A stretch of DNA of 64,000 nucleotides from UBA1447 sp964568955 (GCA_964568955.1 CAZMSM010000002.1:1-64000); one strand, 5' to 3'; counted from the first letter of the stretch, positions 7,931 to 17,358 are shown. Program-made: numbers and translations. Notes: a model not told the origin generated them from the sequence alone.

Positions 7931-9784
7931 TTATTCTTCCGGTACATCGGTAAAGTCCGCTGCTGTATAGCCGTCGGCTTCGCCCGAAGGCTCTGAAGGA
8001 TCCTCATCGGCACCGGGTGCCTGCTCCCCTGCTGCCGCTGCCGCTTCTTCCGCTGCTTGCTTATAAATCTTTTCCGAGACTTCATAGAACTTCGCCTGAA
8101 GCTCTTCCTGCCTGGATTTTATCAAATTGACATCTTCACCTTTTAAGGCTTCTTTCAGAGAATCGATTTGTTCGTTGAGGGTCGTTTTCTCCTCATCGGA
8201 GAATTTGTCGCCTTCTTCGTTGATTAACTTCTCACTCTGGTAAACCATTTGGTCTGCCGCATTGCGGGTGTCGATATCCTCACGGTGTTGCTTGTCTTCT
8301 TCCGCGAACTGCTCCGCTTCGAGTACCGCTTTTTCAACCTCTTCTTTAGACATATTTGTGGACGACGTAATGGAAATGGACTGTTCTTTGTTTGTCCCTA
8401 AATCCTTCGCATACACATGAACAATGCCGTTGGCATCAATATCAAAGGTAACCTCTATTTGAGGGGTACCCCTTCTTGCCGGCAGAATGCCCTCCAAATG
8501 GAATACGCCAATGCTCTTGTTATCTTTGGCAAACTCGCGCTCACCTTGAAGCACATTGACTTCAACAGATGGCTGGTTGTCCGCAGCGGTGGAGAAAGTT
8601 TGGCTCTTTTTAACCGGAATGGTGGTGTTGCGCTCAATGATTCTGGTGCTGACACCGCCGAGGGTTTCAATACCCAGTGAAAGCGGAGTAACATCCAACA
8701 ACAGGAGGCCTTTGACATCGCCGCTCAACACGCCGGCTTGAAGCGCTGCGCCAATAGCGACACTCTCGTCGGGGTTGATGCCTTGGAAAGGCTCCATACC
8801 CATATATTTTTTGACTGCTTCTATAACCGCCGGTGTGCGGGAAGATCCGCCAACCATTAGTACTTTGTTGATATCGGACTTTTTAAGGCCCGAATCAGAC
8901 ATTGCCTGACGAACGGGTACCATTGTCTTTTCCACAAGTTCCGCTGTCATCTCGTTGAACTTTGCCCTGGTCAAGGTTGTTTCCAAATGCCTTGGGCCGG
9001 AAGCGTCCGCTGTGATAAAGGGCAGATTGATGGAGGAAGTGGTTACGCCGGACAGTTCAATCTTCGCTTTTTCCGCCGCTTCTTTTAGGCGCTGCATAGC
9101 CATTTTGTCGCCTCTTAAGTCGATACCCTGATCCTTTTTAAACTCGTCAGCGAGCCAATTCATAATTTTTGCGTCAAAATCGTCGCCGCCGAGCTTGTTG
9201 TTGCCCATAGTCGCAAGCACTTCTTGCACGCCGTCACCCATCTCAATGATGGAAACGTCGAAGGTGCCGCCGCCAAGGTCATATACCATAACCTTTTGAT
9301 CGTGTTCTTTGTCAATACCATAGGACAGTGCTGCTGCCGTTGGCTCGTTGATAATTCTCTTGACTTCAAAACCGGCGATTCTGCCGGCATCTTTGGTTGC
9401 CTGGCGTTGCGCGTCGGTGAAATACGCCGGAACGGTGATAACGGCTTCGGTCACTTTTTCCCCGAGATATGCTTCTGCATCCGTTTTAAGCTTGGTTAAG
9501 ATCATTGCCGAAATCTCTTGCGGGGTATACTTTTTACCGTCTATGTTTACCTTGAATTCGCTGCCCATTTGCCTTTTGATGGACGAAATAGTTCTGTCCG
9601 GGTTGGTGATGGCCTGGCGCTTTGCTACCTGACCAACCATGCGCTCACCTGTCTTGCCGAACGCGACAACCGATGGTGTTGTTCTGCCACCTTCTGCATT
9701 TGGAATAACAACCGGCTCGCCGCCTTCAATAACCGCTACACAGGAGTTTGTTGTTCCTAAATCAATTCCAATTACTTTTGACAT
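7931..9784 (-). CDS. dnaK: Chaperone protein DnaK (Hsp70)
   Basis: ATP-dependent Hsp70 chaperone acting with DnaJ and GrpE in the cytoplasm. The 617 residues begin with the phosphate loop IGIDLGTTNSC and continue with VYDLGGGTFDVS and the second phosphate motif VGGSSRTP of the nucleotide-binding domain; the substrate-binding domain includes the NQPSVEVNVLQGER segment; the C-terminal lid ends in an Ala/Gly/Pro-rich tail and DVPEE. Length is typical for Gram-positive DnaK. ATG at 9784 is preceded by AAGGAGG. The gap to grpE is 61 bp with no promoter of note, so expression is expected from the CIRCE promoter before hrcA. Confidence 0.98.
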   Translation of the reverse strand: MSKVIGIDLGTTNSCVAVIEGGEPVVIPNAEGGRTTPSVVAFGKTGERMVGQVAKRQAITNPDRTISSIKRQMGSEFKVNIDGKKYTPQEISAMILTKLKTDAEAYLGEKVTEAVITVPAYFTDAQRQATKDAGRIAGFEVKRIINEPTAAALSYGIDKEHDQKVMVYDLGGGTFDVSIIEMGDGVQEVLATMGNNKLGGDDFDAKIMNWLADEFKKDQGIDLRGDKMAMQRLKEAAEKAKIELSGVTTSSINLPFITADASGPRHLETTLTRAKFNEMTAELVEKTMVPVRQAMSDSGLKKSDINKVLMVGGSSRTPAVIEAVKKYMGMEPFQGINPDESVAIGAALQAGVLSGDVKGLLLLDVTPLSLGIETLGGVSTRIIERNTTIPVKKSQTFSTAADNQPSVEVNVLQGEREFAKDNKSIGVFHLEGILPARRGTPQIEVTFDIDANGIVHVYAKDLGTNKEQSISITSSTNMSKEEVEKAVLEAEQFAEEDKQHREDIDTRNAADQMVYQSEKLINEEGDKFSDEEKTTLNEQIDSLKEALKGEDVNLIKSRQEELQAKFYEVSEKIYKQAAEEAAAAAGEQAPGADEDPSEPSGEADGYTAADFTDVPEE

Positions 9785-9845
9785 AATAATGTCCTCCTTA
9801 AAATTTTATAAAATAAGTTTTACTGTGTGTTAATTTACTAGTTTG

Positions 9846-10391
9846 CTAATTTGCTACCGTCACGGTAGCCAAGCGAATCACCTTTTCACCGATTTTATAC
9901 CCTTTGCTAAGCACTTCTACAATAACGTTGTCGCCGAGTTTTTCATCCTCAATATGCATCACCGCATTGTGTATGTTGGGGTCAAATGAATCGCCCCTTT
10001 CGCCATAGGCTTCGATGGAAAGTTTTTCGATGATGTCTATAAACTGGGTATAGATCATATCAATGCCCTTTTTATAGTCCGGTAAGCATTCTGTTTTATC
10101 CTGAGCCGCTCTTTCAAAGTTGTCGATTACCGGCAAAAGCTTCCCTACCACATCGCACTTGGTGGATTCAAAAATCTTTTCTTTTTCACCTTGAGAGCGT
10201 TTGCGGAAATTATCATACTCCGCTGCCAAGCGCAAAAACTGTTCGCATTTTTCCGCAAGCTGTATTTCCAGTTCCTGCTCACGGCTGACTTTTTCCTTCT
10301 TTTCTTTCTTTTCTTTTTTTTCGTTTTTTGGATTCTCCTGCTTGGGAATGTCCTGCATGTCTAATTCATCTTCTTTTTTATTCTTAGGCAT
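9846..10391 (-). CDS. grpE: Nucleotide exchange factor GrpE
   Basis: Releases ADP from DnaK and so resets the Hsp70 cycle. The 181 residues show the usual plan: a very basic and acidic, disordered N-terminus (runs of KKEKKEK), a long coiled-coil helix containing RLAAEYDNFRKRSQ, and a C-terminal beta domain with the family signature near IEAYGERGDSFDPNIHNAVM and ending RLATVTVAN. Length is in the normal range. ATG at 10391 has AAAGGAGG upstream. It sits 56 bp after hrcA and 61 bp before dnaK in the heat-shock operon. A perfect hairpin overlaps its last codons. Confidence 0.97.
   Translation of the reverse strand: MPKNKKEDELDMQDIPKQENPKNEKKEKKEKKEKVSREQELEIQLAEKCEQFLRLAAEYDNFRKRSQGEKEKIFESTKCDVVGKLLPVIDNFERAAQDKTECLPDYKKGIDMIYTQFIDIIEKLSIEAYGERGDSFDPNIHNAVMHIEDEKLGDNVIVEVLSKGYKIGEKVIRLATVTVAN
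9853..9869 (-). repeat. Perfect hairpin over the grpE stop region
   Basis: GCTACCG-TCA-CGGTAGC is a 7-bp perfect inverted repeat with a 3-nt loop inside the last codons of grpE. In the mRNA it would form a compact stem at the end of the coding region, possibly protecting or dividing the grpE and dnaK segments. Confidence 0.5.
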
Positions 10392-10447
10392 TCAGCTGAA
10401 CCTCCTTTTTTTTGTTCGGTTGAAAAACCGGTCATGGTTACTTATTC

Positions 10448-11473
10448 TCAGTCTTCAAGCGCTTGTGTAAGCAACCTTCCAACCAGATTCGTTAAATACT
10501 TAACGCTTGGGATAAGACGGGAATAGTCGATTCTTGTGGGCCCGATAAGCCCGATAATGCCGCCCTCTTTTTCCCCAACGCTGTAGCGTGCGAGGATGAT
10601 GCTGGATTTTTCAAGTTGGCGGTAGAGGTTTTCTTTACCGATCAGCACATCAATCTCATTCTTGCTCGCTGCAATCAACCGGCTAAGCGGTTGGGCTTTG
10701 CGTAAAAACTCCATGAGCTCTTGTGCGCTGCCATGAAACTCACGGTGATTGAGTAGGTTGGACTGCCCTTCAAGCATGATGTCGGTGTCCTCCGCATCCC
10801 TTGCAAGGTCCGCCACAGTAGCCAGTAGGGGCAACATCGCCAGTGCCTCAATCCCCAGTGAAGCGGCCAATGTCTGCAACATCACAACGCTTACCTCGCA
10901 AACCGGACAGCCGACTAATGATGCAGCGGTAATATTGTAGAAAATCTCCATCATAGAGTTGTTGAGCTCATAATCCAACCGACAAACGCGGCTCCTGATA
11001 ATACCACCGGAGGTCAACAGCACAATCATCACCGTACGAGCCCCAATGGGAACAATCTCAATACGCTTGATCAAGACACTATCGCCCTGCGGTAAAGTGG
11101 AAACGGCTGCACAGTTTGTTATATCCGCCAGCACTTCGCCTGCTTTTTCAAGGAGCTTTTCGGGGTCACCTTCATTAAAAGATATGTCGGTGTCAATTCG
11201 TTTGCGCTGGGAGTCGTTGAGTTCGTAGTTGTTCATCAGGTTATCTACATAATACCTGTAACCGGTGTGCGACGGAATTCTGCCGGAGGACGTGTGTGGC
11301 TGTTCAAGCAAGCCCAAGGACGAAAGTTCCGACATTTCGTTACGGATGGTTGCAGAGGATATAGACATGTCGAGTTTTTCAACAAGGACCTTTGAACCTA
11401 CAGGCTCGCCGCTTTCAATATGTAGCTCCACAATAGCGGCAAGAATCTTTTGTTTTCTTTCACTTAAATCCAC
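10448..11473 (-). CDS. hrcA: Heat-inducible transcription repressor HrcA
   Basis: Represses class I heat-shock genes by binding the CIRCE element; GroE-dependent activity links it to protein folding state. The protein begins with a winged helix-turn-helix (LSERKQKILAAIVELH, then STATIRNEM-like SSATIRNEMSELSSLG) followed by a GAF-like domain with the typical C-terminal GIIGLIGPTRIDYSRLIP. The frame extends to 11515, but that codon lies inside CIRCE. GTG at 11473, with GAGGTG six bases upstream, gives 341 residues, the normal HrcA length. First gene of hrcA-grpE-dnaK-dnaJ; autoregulated through the CIRCE at 11509-11535. Confidence 0.96.
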   Translation of the reverse strand: MDLSERKQKILAAIVELHIESGEPVGSKVLVEKLDMSISSATIRNEMSELSSLGLLEQPHTSSGRIPSHTGYRYYVDNLMNNYELNDSQRKRIDTDISFNEGDPEKLLEKAGEVLADITNCAAVSTLPQGDSVLIKRIEIVPIGARTVMIVLLTSGGIIRSRVCRLDYELNNSMMEIFYNITAASLVGCPVCEVSVVMLQTLAASLGIEALAMLPLLATVADLARDAEDTDIMLEGQSNLLNHREFHGSAQELMEFLRKAQPLSRLIAASKNEIDVLIGKENLYRQLEKSSIILARYSVGEKEGGIIGLIGPTRIDYSRLIPSVKYLTNLVGRLLTQALED

Positions 11474-11508
11474 CGAATTCACCTCGCTTCCAGTTAGACT
11501 GCTAAAGA

Positions 11509-11535
11509 TTGGCACTCATACCGTTCGAGTGCTAA
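11509..11535 (-). promoter_or_regulatory. CIRCE operator
   Basis: TTGGCACTC-N9-GAGTGCTAA matches the CIRCE consensus TTAGCACTC-N9-GAGTGCTAA with one mismatch. It lies between the promoter (11547-11575) and the hrcA start, and is the expected HrcA binding site. Confidence 0.96.
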
Positions 11536-11546
11536 CTCCTGTTCTT

Positions 11547-11575
11547 ACTATACCGCGCCAATTCGTTTTTGTCAA
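11547..11575 (-). promoter_or_regulatory. Sigma-A promoter of the hrcA operon
   Basis: TTGACA (11570-11575), a 17-bp spacer and TATAGT (11547-11552) on the minus strand form a near-consensus vegetative promoter, with CIRCE covering the region just downstream of the start site. Confidence 0.9.
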
Positions 11576-11640
11576 TATTTCAATTGTAAACTCTTTGTTA
11601 ATGAATTAGAGATAATCTGTGGTGAAAAGCCTGTCCCTGA

Positions 11641-12813
11641 CTATATCCCCAACAGGTCACCGATGATTTTATTGGATAGCAAGAAGCCTTTTGGCGTAAA
11701 GCGAATACCCTTTACATCCACTGCCAGCAGGTGTTTTTCGGCGAAAGGCTTTGCCTGCTCCCGCATCGCTTTCGGAATACCAAAGCCATAGCGGTCAAGG
11801 GTTCCTTGTTCGGTTAAGCCTTCATTCAGGCGCAGTCGAAGCATGGCGTACTCTTCAAAATCCCCACCCTCACCATCCTGCAAGGGGTCGGATGAGTCAA
11901 AAAAACCCTGTAAATCCCGCTCATAATAAAAGCGTTTACCCGTTATGAACGAATGGGCGGAAGTACCGATACCAAGGTATTCTTCACAGTTCCAGTATTT
12001 CAAATTATGACGGCTTTCAAAACCCTTTTGAGCAAAATTTGATATTTCGTATTGCTCAAACCCTGCCTTTTTAAGTTCCTTGCAAGCTTTTAAATAGAAT
12101 ACACAATATTCATCTTCCGTTGGCAAGATGAGTTTTTCTTTTTGTGAGGCGAACGGTGTGCCGTCCTCCACTTTGAGCATATAAGCGCTGACATGCGTAA
12201 TCCCCGCCTTTGCGCAAAAATCGATGGAGTGCCCAAGACTTTGCATCGTTTGCCCCGGTATGCCAAGCATCAAGTCCAGCGAAATGTTCGTAATGCCGGC
12301 CGCCTTTGCCCTTTGGATAGCCCTTGTCACGTCGGCCGCAGGGCCCTTTCGCCCCAATGCCTTGCGTTCGCCATCAATGGCAGACTGCAGTCCCAAGGAT
12401 AGGCGGTTGACGCCCGACCGGGCAAGTTTTTCAAAATCAAAGCAAGCATCCACTGCGCCGACGTTCGATGGGTTGCACTCCACGGTTATTTCAGGTGAAC
12501 CGGTTAAGTTCCGGTATGTCGGGTTTTCGCTCCGGTCTTTTCCCGGGATTTCAAATGCCGAAAGGGAGGCCTCCACAAGAGCGCAAAGCCTTTGGACACC
12601 GATGAGTGACGGCGTCCCTCCGCCGAAATACAAGGTATCAAAGGAGCGACGAAGCTTTGCTGCCCATGAATGTATCGATTCGATTACACCACGGCAGTAT
12701 TGGTCCATCGTCTGCTCATCCGCCGCAAAAGAGTAAAAATCGCAGTAAGGACATTTTCCCGCGCAGAAAGGGATATGAATGTATAGCCCCAAGGGCTTGC
12801 TGCTGCCGTTCAT
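11641..12813 (-). CDS. hemW: Radical SAM heme chaperone HemW
   Basis: Radical SAM protein related to coproporphyrinogen dehydrogenase; HemW proteins bind and deliver heme instead of oxidising coproporphyrinogen. The iron-sulfur motif near the N-terminus is FCAGKCPYCDF (CxxxCxxC followed by D-F), which is the HemW and not the HemN form. Further motifs are LYFGGGTPS and the HNLKYW segment; the C-terminal HemN-like domain is present. The frame opens at 12915, but ATG at 12813 has GAAAGGTG upstream and yields 390 residues, the usual length. It keeps the conserved lepA-hemW-hrcA order of Bacillota, but a sugar transporter and its terminator now lie between lepA and hemW. Confidence 0.92.
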   Translation of the reverse strand: MNGSSKPLGLYIHIPFCAGKCPYCDFYSFAADEQTMDQYCRGVIESIHSWAAKLRRSFDTLYFGGGTPSLIGVQRLCALVEASLSAFEIPGKDRSENPTYRNLTGSPEITVECNPSNVGAVDACFDFEKLARSGVNRLSLGLQSAIDGERKALGRKGPAADVTRAIQRAKAAGITNISLDLMLGIPGQTMQSLGHSIDFCAKAGITHVSAYMLKVEDGTPFASQKEKLILPTEDEYCVFYLKACKELKKAGFEQYEISNFAQKGFESRHNLKYWNCEEYLGIGTSAHSFITGKRFYYERDLQGFFDSSDPLQDGEGGDFEEYAMLRLRLNEGLTEQGTLDRYGFGIPKAMREQAKPFAEKHLLAVDVKGIRFTPKGFLLSNKIIGDLLGI

Positions 12814-12864
12814 ACCAAACACACCTTTCTTGCCCTGCAATGGGCTAACAGTCGGTAAATGATG

Positions 12865-12894
12865 AAAAAACGGGGCAGACTTACGCCCGCCCCG
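12865..12894 (-). terminator. Rho-independent terminator after GPH copy 2
   Basis: On the minus strand CGGGGCGGGC-GTAA-GTCTGCCCCG forms a 10-bp stem (two G-U pairs) followed directly by TTTTTT. It would end the lepA-GPH transcript before hemW. Confidence 0.9.
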
Positions 12895-12918
12895 GAATAC
12901 TCGGTAGTTTACCAAGCG

Positions 12919-14427
12919 TTATAATTGCTCGGAAGGCAAATCTTGTTCTTCCTCAGTTTTGCCTTTGGAGAGTATTTTTTGCGCTGCAGCTCTGCGTACA
13001 AGAAGCTCTTCATACATTTTTTCACGCTTTTCGCCACCTAAATCATAGAAGAACTTTGGCACGATACCCATTAGACCCGTAACAATCGGAATAATCGTGG
13101 TCATAGCGAAGAGGTAATACTTTGTTTTGTCCGTTTGTGTACCGATTAATTGACCCTGCTCATACCCTATTTTCTTCATTATAATCGGCTTGATGGTGCC
13201 GCTGACGGTGCCGACCAGTTTCGTTGCAAGATTCTTTGCCGTGGTGGTCATTCCCTCTGTTCTAAAGCCGTTCTTCCACTCACAGTAATCCATCGCCTCA
13301 TTGTACATTTCCGAAGGAATTACCTTGCGAATACCGTATACGGCCATGGCTAACGTCTCATGCCCCATCAAAATCGGAATCATATACTTCGGTTTGTTAT
13401 ACCAGCCTTTTTTGCCGATTCCGCCGATAGAGCCAAGTAAGAAAACCCCAACCATCAAGAAGTCACTAAAGTTGCCACCGGCAATCCATAGCGTCTTCGT
13501 AGAAAACTTTTTCCTCATCCAGGGAACATAGGCGTAACTGGCGTTTGACACAAAGCCACCGGGGATCCCCACGACGTTTTTGATGGAAGCCGAACCCAGA
13601 ACATCAATTAGATAGTTATTCATGCCGGCATTGATGGAAAACGCGCCGAGGAAATCAGACAGCGTGATGAGCAAAATCGGTTTGTTGGTAAGAATGGATC
13701 GAAAGCCTTCCATAACACTTGGACGTTCGACGGATTGCAAAACCCGTTCCCTTGTAACGAAGAAAAAGTAAAATGCCATTATGCCGCCAACAATCGTTGT
13801 AACCAAGCCCATGGAAATGTAAGCAGTGGCCAATTTCATTTTAATCACGTTGTGGTTAATGAGATCAATCAATAAACCCATGGCAATTTCCGGAAGTTTT
13901 TCAACAAACCCCGAAAAAAAGTTAGCCTTTGTAATCAAGCGTGTTCTGTCAACCGGGTGCGGGGTAATGGTGGCGAGCATGCCACTCGTAGCTACACCCC
14001 TGAATGTTTCCACCCCTTCACGAACAAGGGCAAGCCCAAGCCACACAGCGAACTTGGTGACATCCATACCACCGGTGTTTGGGAAAAACAAGGGCATCAT
14101 CCAATAAAAGCACGCACCAAGAGTACCGGGAATTGCAAGCCCTAACAAGTAAGGTTTAAATTTACCCCAGCGGGTTCTGGTTTTGTCAACAATAATGCCG
14201 GTGAACGTGTCATTAACAACGTCCCAAATGGTGTTGATAAAGTTAACAATCGCTAGATAATAAAAATCAATATTAAGTACGTCAAAGATAAAGCGTTCCG
14301 CGTACAGATTGATGTTAAAACTTTTTGACACATCAAATAAGACATAGGCAACGGTTTCTTTCGAGCCGACATACCGGCGGTTTTGATGAACAATGCTCGT
14401 CTGCGTCGGTTGCGTAGGTTCAGCCAT
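12919..14427 (-). CDS. GPH-family sugar:cation symporter (MFS_2), copy 2
   Basis: Integral membrane carrier of the glycoside-pentoside-hexuronide symporter family, 502 residues with about 12 hydrophobic helices. The conserved segment after helix 2, GIIVDKTRTRWGKFKPYLL, is the GPH version of the loop-2 motif (D-x4-RWGKxxP). ATG at 14427 is preceded by CAGGAGAG. It lies 24 bp after lepA and is followed by a strong terminator, so it is probably read from the lepA promoter. Its place between lepA and hemW is unusual, as these are adjacent or separated only by housekeeping genes in many Bacillota. Substrate unknown; no catabolic gene is adjacent. Confidence 0.82.
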   Translation of the reverse strand: MAEPTQPTQTSIVHQNRRYVGSKETVAYVLFDVSKSFNINLYAERFIFDVLNIDFYYLAIVNFINTIWDVVNDTFTGIIVDKTRTRWGKFKPYLLGLAIPGTLGACFYWMMPLFFPNTGGMDVTKFAVWLGLALVREGVETFRGVATSGMLATITPHPVDRTRLITKANFFSGFVEKLPEIAMGLLIDLINHNVIKMKLATAYISMGLVTTIVGGIMAFYFFFVTRERVLQSVERPSVMEGFRSILTNKPILLITLSDFLGAFSINAGMNNYLIDVLGSASIKNVVGIPGGFVSNASYAYVPWMRKKFSTKTLWIAGGNFSDFLMVGVFLLGSIGGIGKKGWYNKPKYMIPILMGHETLAMAVYGIRKVIPSEMYNEAMDYCEWKNGFRTEGMTTTAKNLATKLVGTVSGTIKPIIMKKIGYEQGQLIGTQTDKTKYYLFAMTTIIPIVTGLMGIVPKFFYDLGGEKREKMYEELLVRRAAAQKILSKGKTEEEQDLPSEQL

Positions 14428-14451
14428 TTTTCACTCTCCTGTAATTGTTAT

Positions 14452-16263
14452 TTAGTCATCGTCAAGCTTAAGGACTGCCATGAATGCTTCTTGAGGAACT
14501 TCTACCGAGCCGAACTGGCGCATCCTCTTTTTACCCTCTTTCTGTTTTTCCAACAGCTTTTTCTTACGGGTAATATCGCCGCCGTAGCATTTTGCCAGCA
14601 CATCCTTACGCATGGCCCTCACCGTTTCCCTGGCTATCACTTTGCCGCCGATAGCCACTTGGATGGGGATTTCGAACATCTGGCGCGGGATGTTATCTTT
14701 GAGTTTTTCGGCTATCTTCCTCGCGCGGGGATAGGCTTTGTCGGCATGAATAATAAATGACAAAGCATCAATTATATCGTTGTTCATAAGGACATCGAGT
14801 TTGACGAGGTTCGCTTTGCGGTAATCTATTAATTCGTTATCAAAAGAAGCATAACCCTTCGTGCGGGATTTGAGCGAGTCAAAGAAGTCGTAAATGATCT
14901 CATTGAGCGGCAACTCGTAATGAATATCTACCCTATTGGCTGCAACATAAGTCATATCTTTAAACACGCCGCGGCGGTCCTGGCACAACTCCATAATCGT
15001 ACCGACATATTCCGCAGGTGCATAAATATGGGAAGATGTAAACGGCTCCTCACAAAACGCAATTTGACCCGGGTCGGGGTAGTGCGTCGGGTTATCAATT
15101 TCAACCACCGTTTCATTAGAAAGATGGATTTTGTACACAACGCTCGGGATGGTGGTGATTAAGTCAAGGTCATATTCCCGCTCTAAACGCTCCTGAACAA
15201 TTTCCAAATGCAGCAATCCTAAAAATCCGCAACGGAAGCCGAACCCAAGAACGCCCGACGTTTCCGGCTCATAGGAAAGAGAAGCGTCGTTAAGCTGTAA
15301 TTTTTCAAGCGCCTCGCGCAGATTGCCGTAATCTGCACCGTCCGCGGGGTAAACACCGCAGAAAACCATGGGTTTTACCTTGCGATAGCCGGGCAGTGCT
15401 TCTTTTGCAGGGGCATTGACAAGGGTGACGGTATCACCCACGCGCGCTTCGTTAACGGTTTTGATGGCGGCGGATATATAGCCAACTTCCCCGGAGGAAA
15501 GTTCCGCGGCGGATTCCATATGCGTTGCGCGCATGTACCCGACGTCCACCACCGTAAACTGAGCGCCGGTTGCCATCATGCTCATGACATCCCCGGCTTT
15601 AATCATGCCGTCTACCACTCGGACATAGACGATAACACCTTTGTAACTGTCATAAACGGAATCAAAAACCAACGCCCGCAGCGGTGCAGAGCTGTCACCC
15701 TTGGGGGCAGGGACATTGTTCACTATCCGAGCAAGCACTTGTTCCACATTTTGGCCTGTTTTTGCAGAAATACGTGGTGCGTCCGAACAATCAAGCCCGA
15801 TAAGGTCTTCCACCTCCGCGGCAACCCGGTCGGGTTCGGCGGCAGGAAGGTCGGTTTTGTTAATAACCGGTATAATCTCCAAATCGTGTTCAAGGGCCAA
15901 GTAGGTGTTGGCAAGGGTTTGTGCCTCAACCCCTTGGGAAGCGTCAATAATAAGCACAGCGCCCTCGCACGCGGCAAGGGCACGCGACACTTCATAGGTG
16001 AAGTCCACATGACCGGGCGTATCTATGAGATTAAGTGTATATTCCTGCCCATCCTCGGCCGTGTAGTTGAGTTTTACCGCATGTGATTTGATGGTAATAC
16101 CGCGCTCGCGCTCAAGGTCCATACTGTCCAACAACTGTGCAGTCATGTTGCGGTGGGCTACAGACGCCGTCAGCTCCAAGAGCCTGTCCGCAAGAGTGGA
16201 CTTGCCATGGTCAATATGGGCGATGATGCAAAAATTTCTGATGTTTTCCTTTGATACCGACAA
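14452..16263 (-). CDS. lepA: Elongation factor 4 (LepA)
   Basis: Ribosome-bound translational GTPase (EF4) that acts on stalled or initiating ribosomes. G1 is AHIDHGKSTLADRL, G3 is DTPGHVDF, G4 is NKTDLP; the C-terminus has the LepA-specific domain with the basic stretch GGDITRKKKLLEKQKEGKKR. The frame can start at ATG 16284, but the Shine-Dalgarno AGAGGAG lies inside that extension, seven bases before TTG at 16263. The TTG start gives 603 residues, the family length. The promoter is 227 bp upstream at 16490-16518, so the long leader includes a dispersed repeat element (16305-16454). Followed 24 bp later by the GPH symporter. Confidence 0.96.
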   Translation of the reverse strand: MSVSKENIRNFCIIAHIDHGKSTLADRLLELTASVAHRNMTAQLLDSMDLERERGITIKSHAVKLNYTAEDGQEYTLNLIDTPGHVDFTYEVSRALAACEGAVLIIDASQGVEAQTLANTYLALEHDLEIIPVINKTDLPAAEPDRVAAEVEDLIGLDCSDAPRISAKTGQNVEQVLARIVNNVPAPKGDSSAPLRALVFDSVYDSYKGVIVYVRVVDGMIKAGDVMSMMATGAQFTVVDVGYMRATHMESAAELSSGEVGYISAAIKTVNEARVGDTVTLVNAPAKEALPGYRKVKPMVFCGVYPADGADYGNLREALEKLQLNDASLSYEPETSGVLGFGFRCGFLGLLHLEIVQERLEREYDLDLITTIPSVVYKIHLSNETVVEIDNPTHYPDPGQIAFCEEPFTSSHIYAPAEYVGTIMELCQDRRGVFKDMTYVAANRVDIHYELPLNEIIYDFFDSLKSRTKGYASFDNELIDYRKANLVKLDVLMNNDIIDALSFIIHADKAYPRARKIAEKLKDNIPRQMFEIPIQVAIGGKVIARETVRAMRKDVLAKCYGGDITRKKKLLEKQKEGKKRMRQFGSVEVPQEAFMAVLKLDDD

Positions 16264-16304
16264 ATATATTCTCCTCTGTTTCATTGGTTCGTGAAAATTC
16301 GGTT

Positions 16305-16454
16305 GAAAAGCGTGACGTTGTCACGAGAAGCGTTGAAAAGTGCGCCCCCGGCGCAGGAAGATGTCAGGGTTGTAACGGCTCCGAATACCGGCTATCCCAC
16401 TACTTTGCTTTCCAATTCTTTCTCCAATGCTTCCCTACTGGTCCGCCACCGCTT
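16305..16454 (+). repeat. Dispersed palindromic repeat, copy 1
   Basis: Head: a palindrome (16305-16331) built as GAAAAG-CGTGAC-GTT-GTCACG-AGAAGC. Tail: 16421-16454, beginning TCTCCAATGCTTCCC. Head and tail match the element at 38438-38543 in the opposite orientation; the middle is less conserved and longer here. The copy lies in the lepA leader. No open frame is present, so it looks like a non-coding MITE-like or REP-like sequence. Confidence 0.6.
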
Positions 16455-16489
16455 TGCCACGTTTTCTCTGCCATTATTAATACCGTTGT

Positions 16490-16518
16490 ATTATAGGTTA
16501 TATTTATATATGAGTCAA
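16490..16518 (-). promoter_or_regulatory. Sigma-A promoter of lepA
   Basis: TTGACT (16513-16518), 17-bp spacer, TATAAT (16490-16495) on the minus strand. It gives a leader of about 220 nt ahead of lepA that contains repeat copy 1. Confidence 0.8.
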
Positions 16519-16662
16519 GAAAAACAAAAATCATTGCTTGCATAACAACGCAAAGAGCACTATAATTTGCTTGCATGGGTTGAACTTGGAGTCGCTGGCG
16601 TTTATAAGAATGTTTTTGAAAGGTAGTTTATTACCGATTCAGTTTTGTTGCAAAAATAAGTC

Positions 16663-16701
16663 TTGCGTTTTCGTTACCAATACTATATACTTTTGGTAAC
16701 G
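16663..16701 (+). promoter_or_regulatory. Promoter and operator of the AbiE antitoxin gene
   Basis: TTGCGT (16663-16668), 17-bp spacer, TATACT (16686-16691). A perfect inverted repeat, CGTTACCAA (16672-16680) and TTGGTAACG (16693-16701), brackets the -10 box. AbiEi-type antitoxins repress their own promoters through inverted repeats, so this is the expected autoregulatory site. Confidence 0.7.
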
Positions 16702-16719
16702 AGTCAAGGAGGCTTTATC

Positions 16720-17358
16720 ATGCAAAGACCCTACTATTTAGCCGAAATCAAAAATAGAATTATATCCGGCACAAAAGGCGCTATCTATGTGCCCGCTGAT
16801 TTTATCGACATCGCACAACGCACTGCCGTCAAAATGTCCTTGTCCCGATTGGAAGAAGAAAAACTGATTCGCCGAATCATGCGCGGGGTTTATGAATATC
16901 CGGAATACAGCAGTTTTTTGCAAGAGTTTGTGGCCCCGGACACCAACAAAGTTGCACAAGCACTGGCACGAAACTTTGGCTGGACGATTGCCCCCTGCGG
17001 CAATACAGCACTCAATTTGTTAGGCCTGTCCCTGCAAGTTCCCGCCGTTTGGTCATACGTCAGCGACGGGCCCTATAGGACTTATCAATTTGACACAGTA
17101 ACGCTCCGGTTTAAGCACTCCGCCAACAAAGACTCCACAGGAATCAGCCCTAAAAGTGCCCTTGTTATTCAGGCGCTCAAAACACTTGGCAACAAAAGGG
17201 TTGATGAAGCGATTCAATCGCTGAGGATTACCCTTACACCCGAAGAGAAGAAAAAGATGCTATTTGAAACACAATATACGACCTCATGGATCTATGAGGC
17301 AATTAAGAAAATTTGTAAGCCGGGGGACAAAAATGCACAAGATGGCACAAGCGAGTGA
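16720..17358 (+). CDS. AbiEi-type antitoxin / transcription regulator (DUF6088)
   Basis: Antitoxin of the type IV AbiE phage-defence toxin-antitoxin family, DUF6088 form. The 212 residues have an N-terminal winged helix region (RNRIISGTKGAIYVPADF-like, then AVKMSLSRLEEEKLIRRI and RGVYEYP) and the family's central segment NKVAQALARNFGWTIAPCGNTALNLLGLS. AbiEi proteins repress their own operon and neutralise the partner AbiEii nucleotidyltransferase. ATG at 16720 with AAGGAGG seven bases upstream is chosen over an upstream frame that would run through the operator. Its stop overlaps the start of the partner gene by 26 bp. The partner is broken, so this is an orphan antitoxin. Confidence 0.85.
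   Translation: MQRPYYLAEIKNRIISGTKGAIYVPADFIDIAQRTAVKMSLSRLEEEKLIRRIMRGVYEYPEYSSFLQEFVAPDTNKVAQALARNFGWTIAPCGNTALNLLGLSLQVPAVWSYVSDGPYRTYQFDTVTLRFKHSANKDSTGISPKSALVIQALKTLGNKRVDEAIQSLRITLTPEEKKKMLFETQYTTSWIYEAIKKICKPGDKNAQDGTSE

Noticed and set aside
11474..11515. Longer N-terminus for HrcA
   Set aside because: It would start inside the CIRCE operator; GTG at 11473 has the ribosome binding site.
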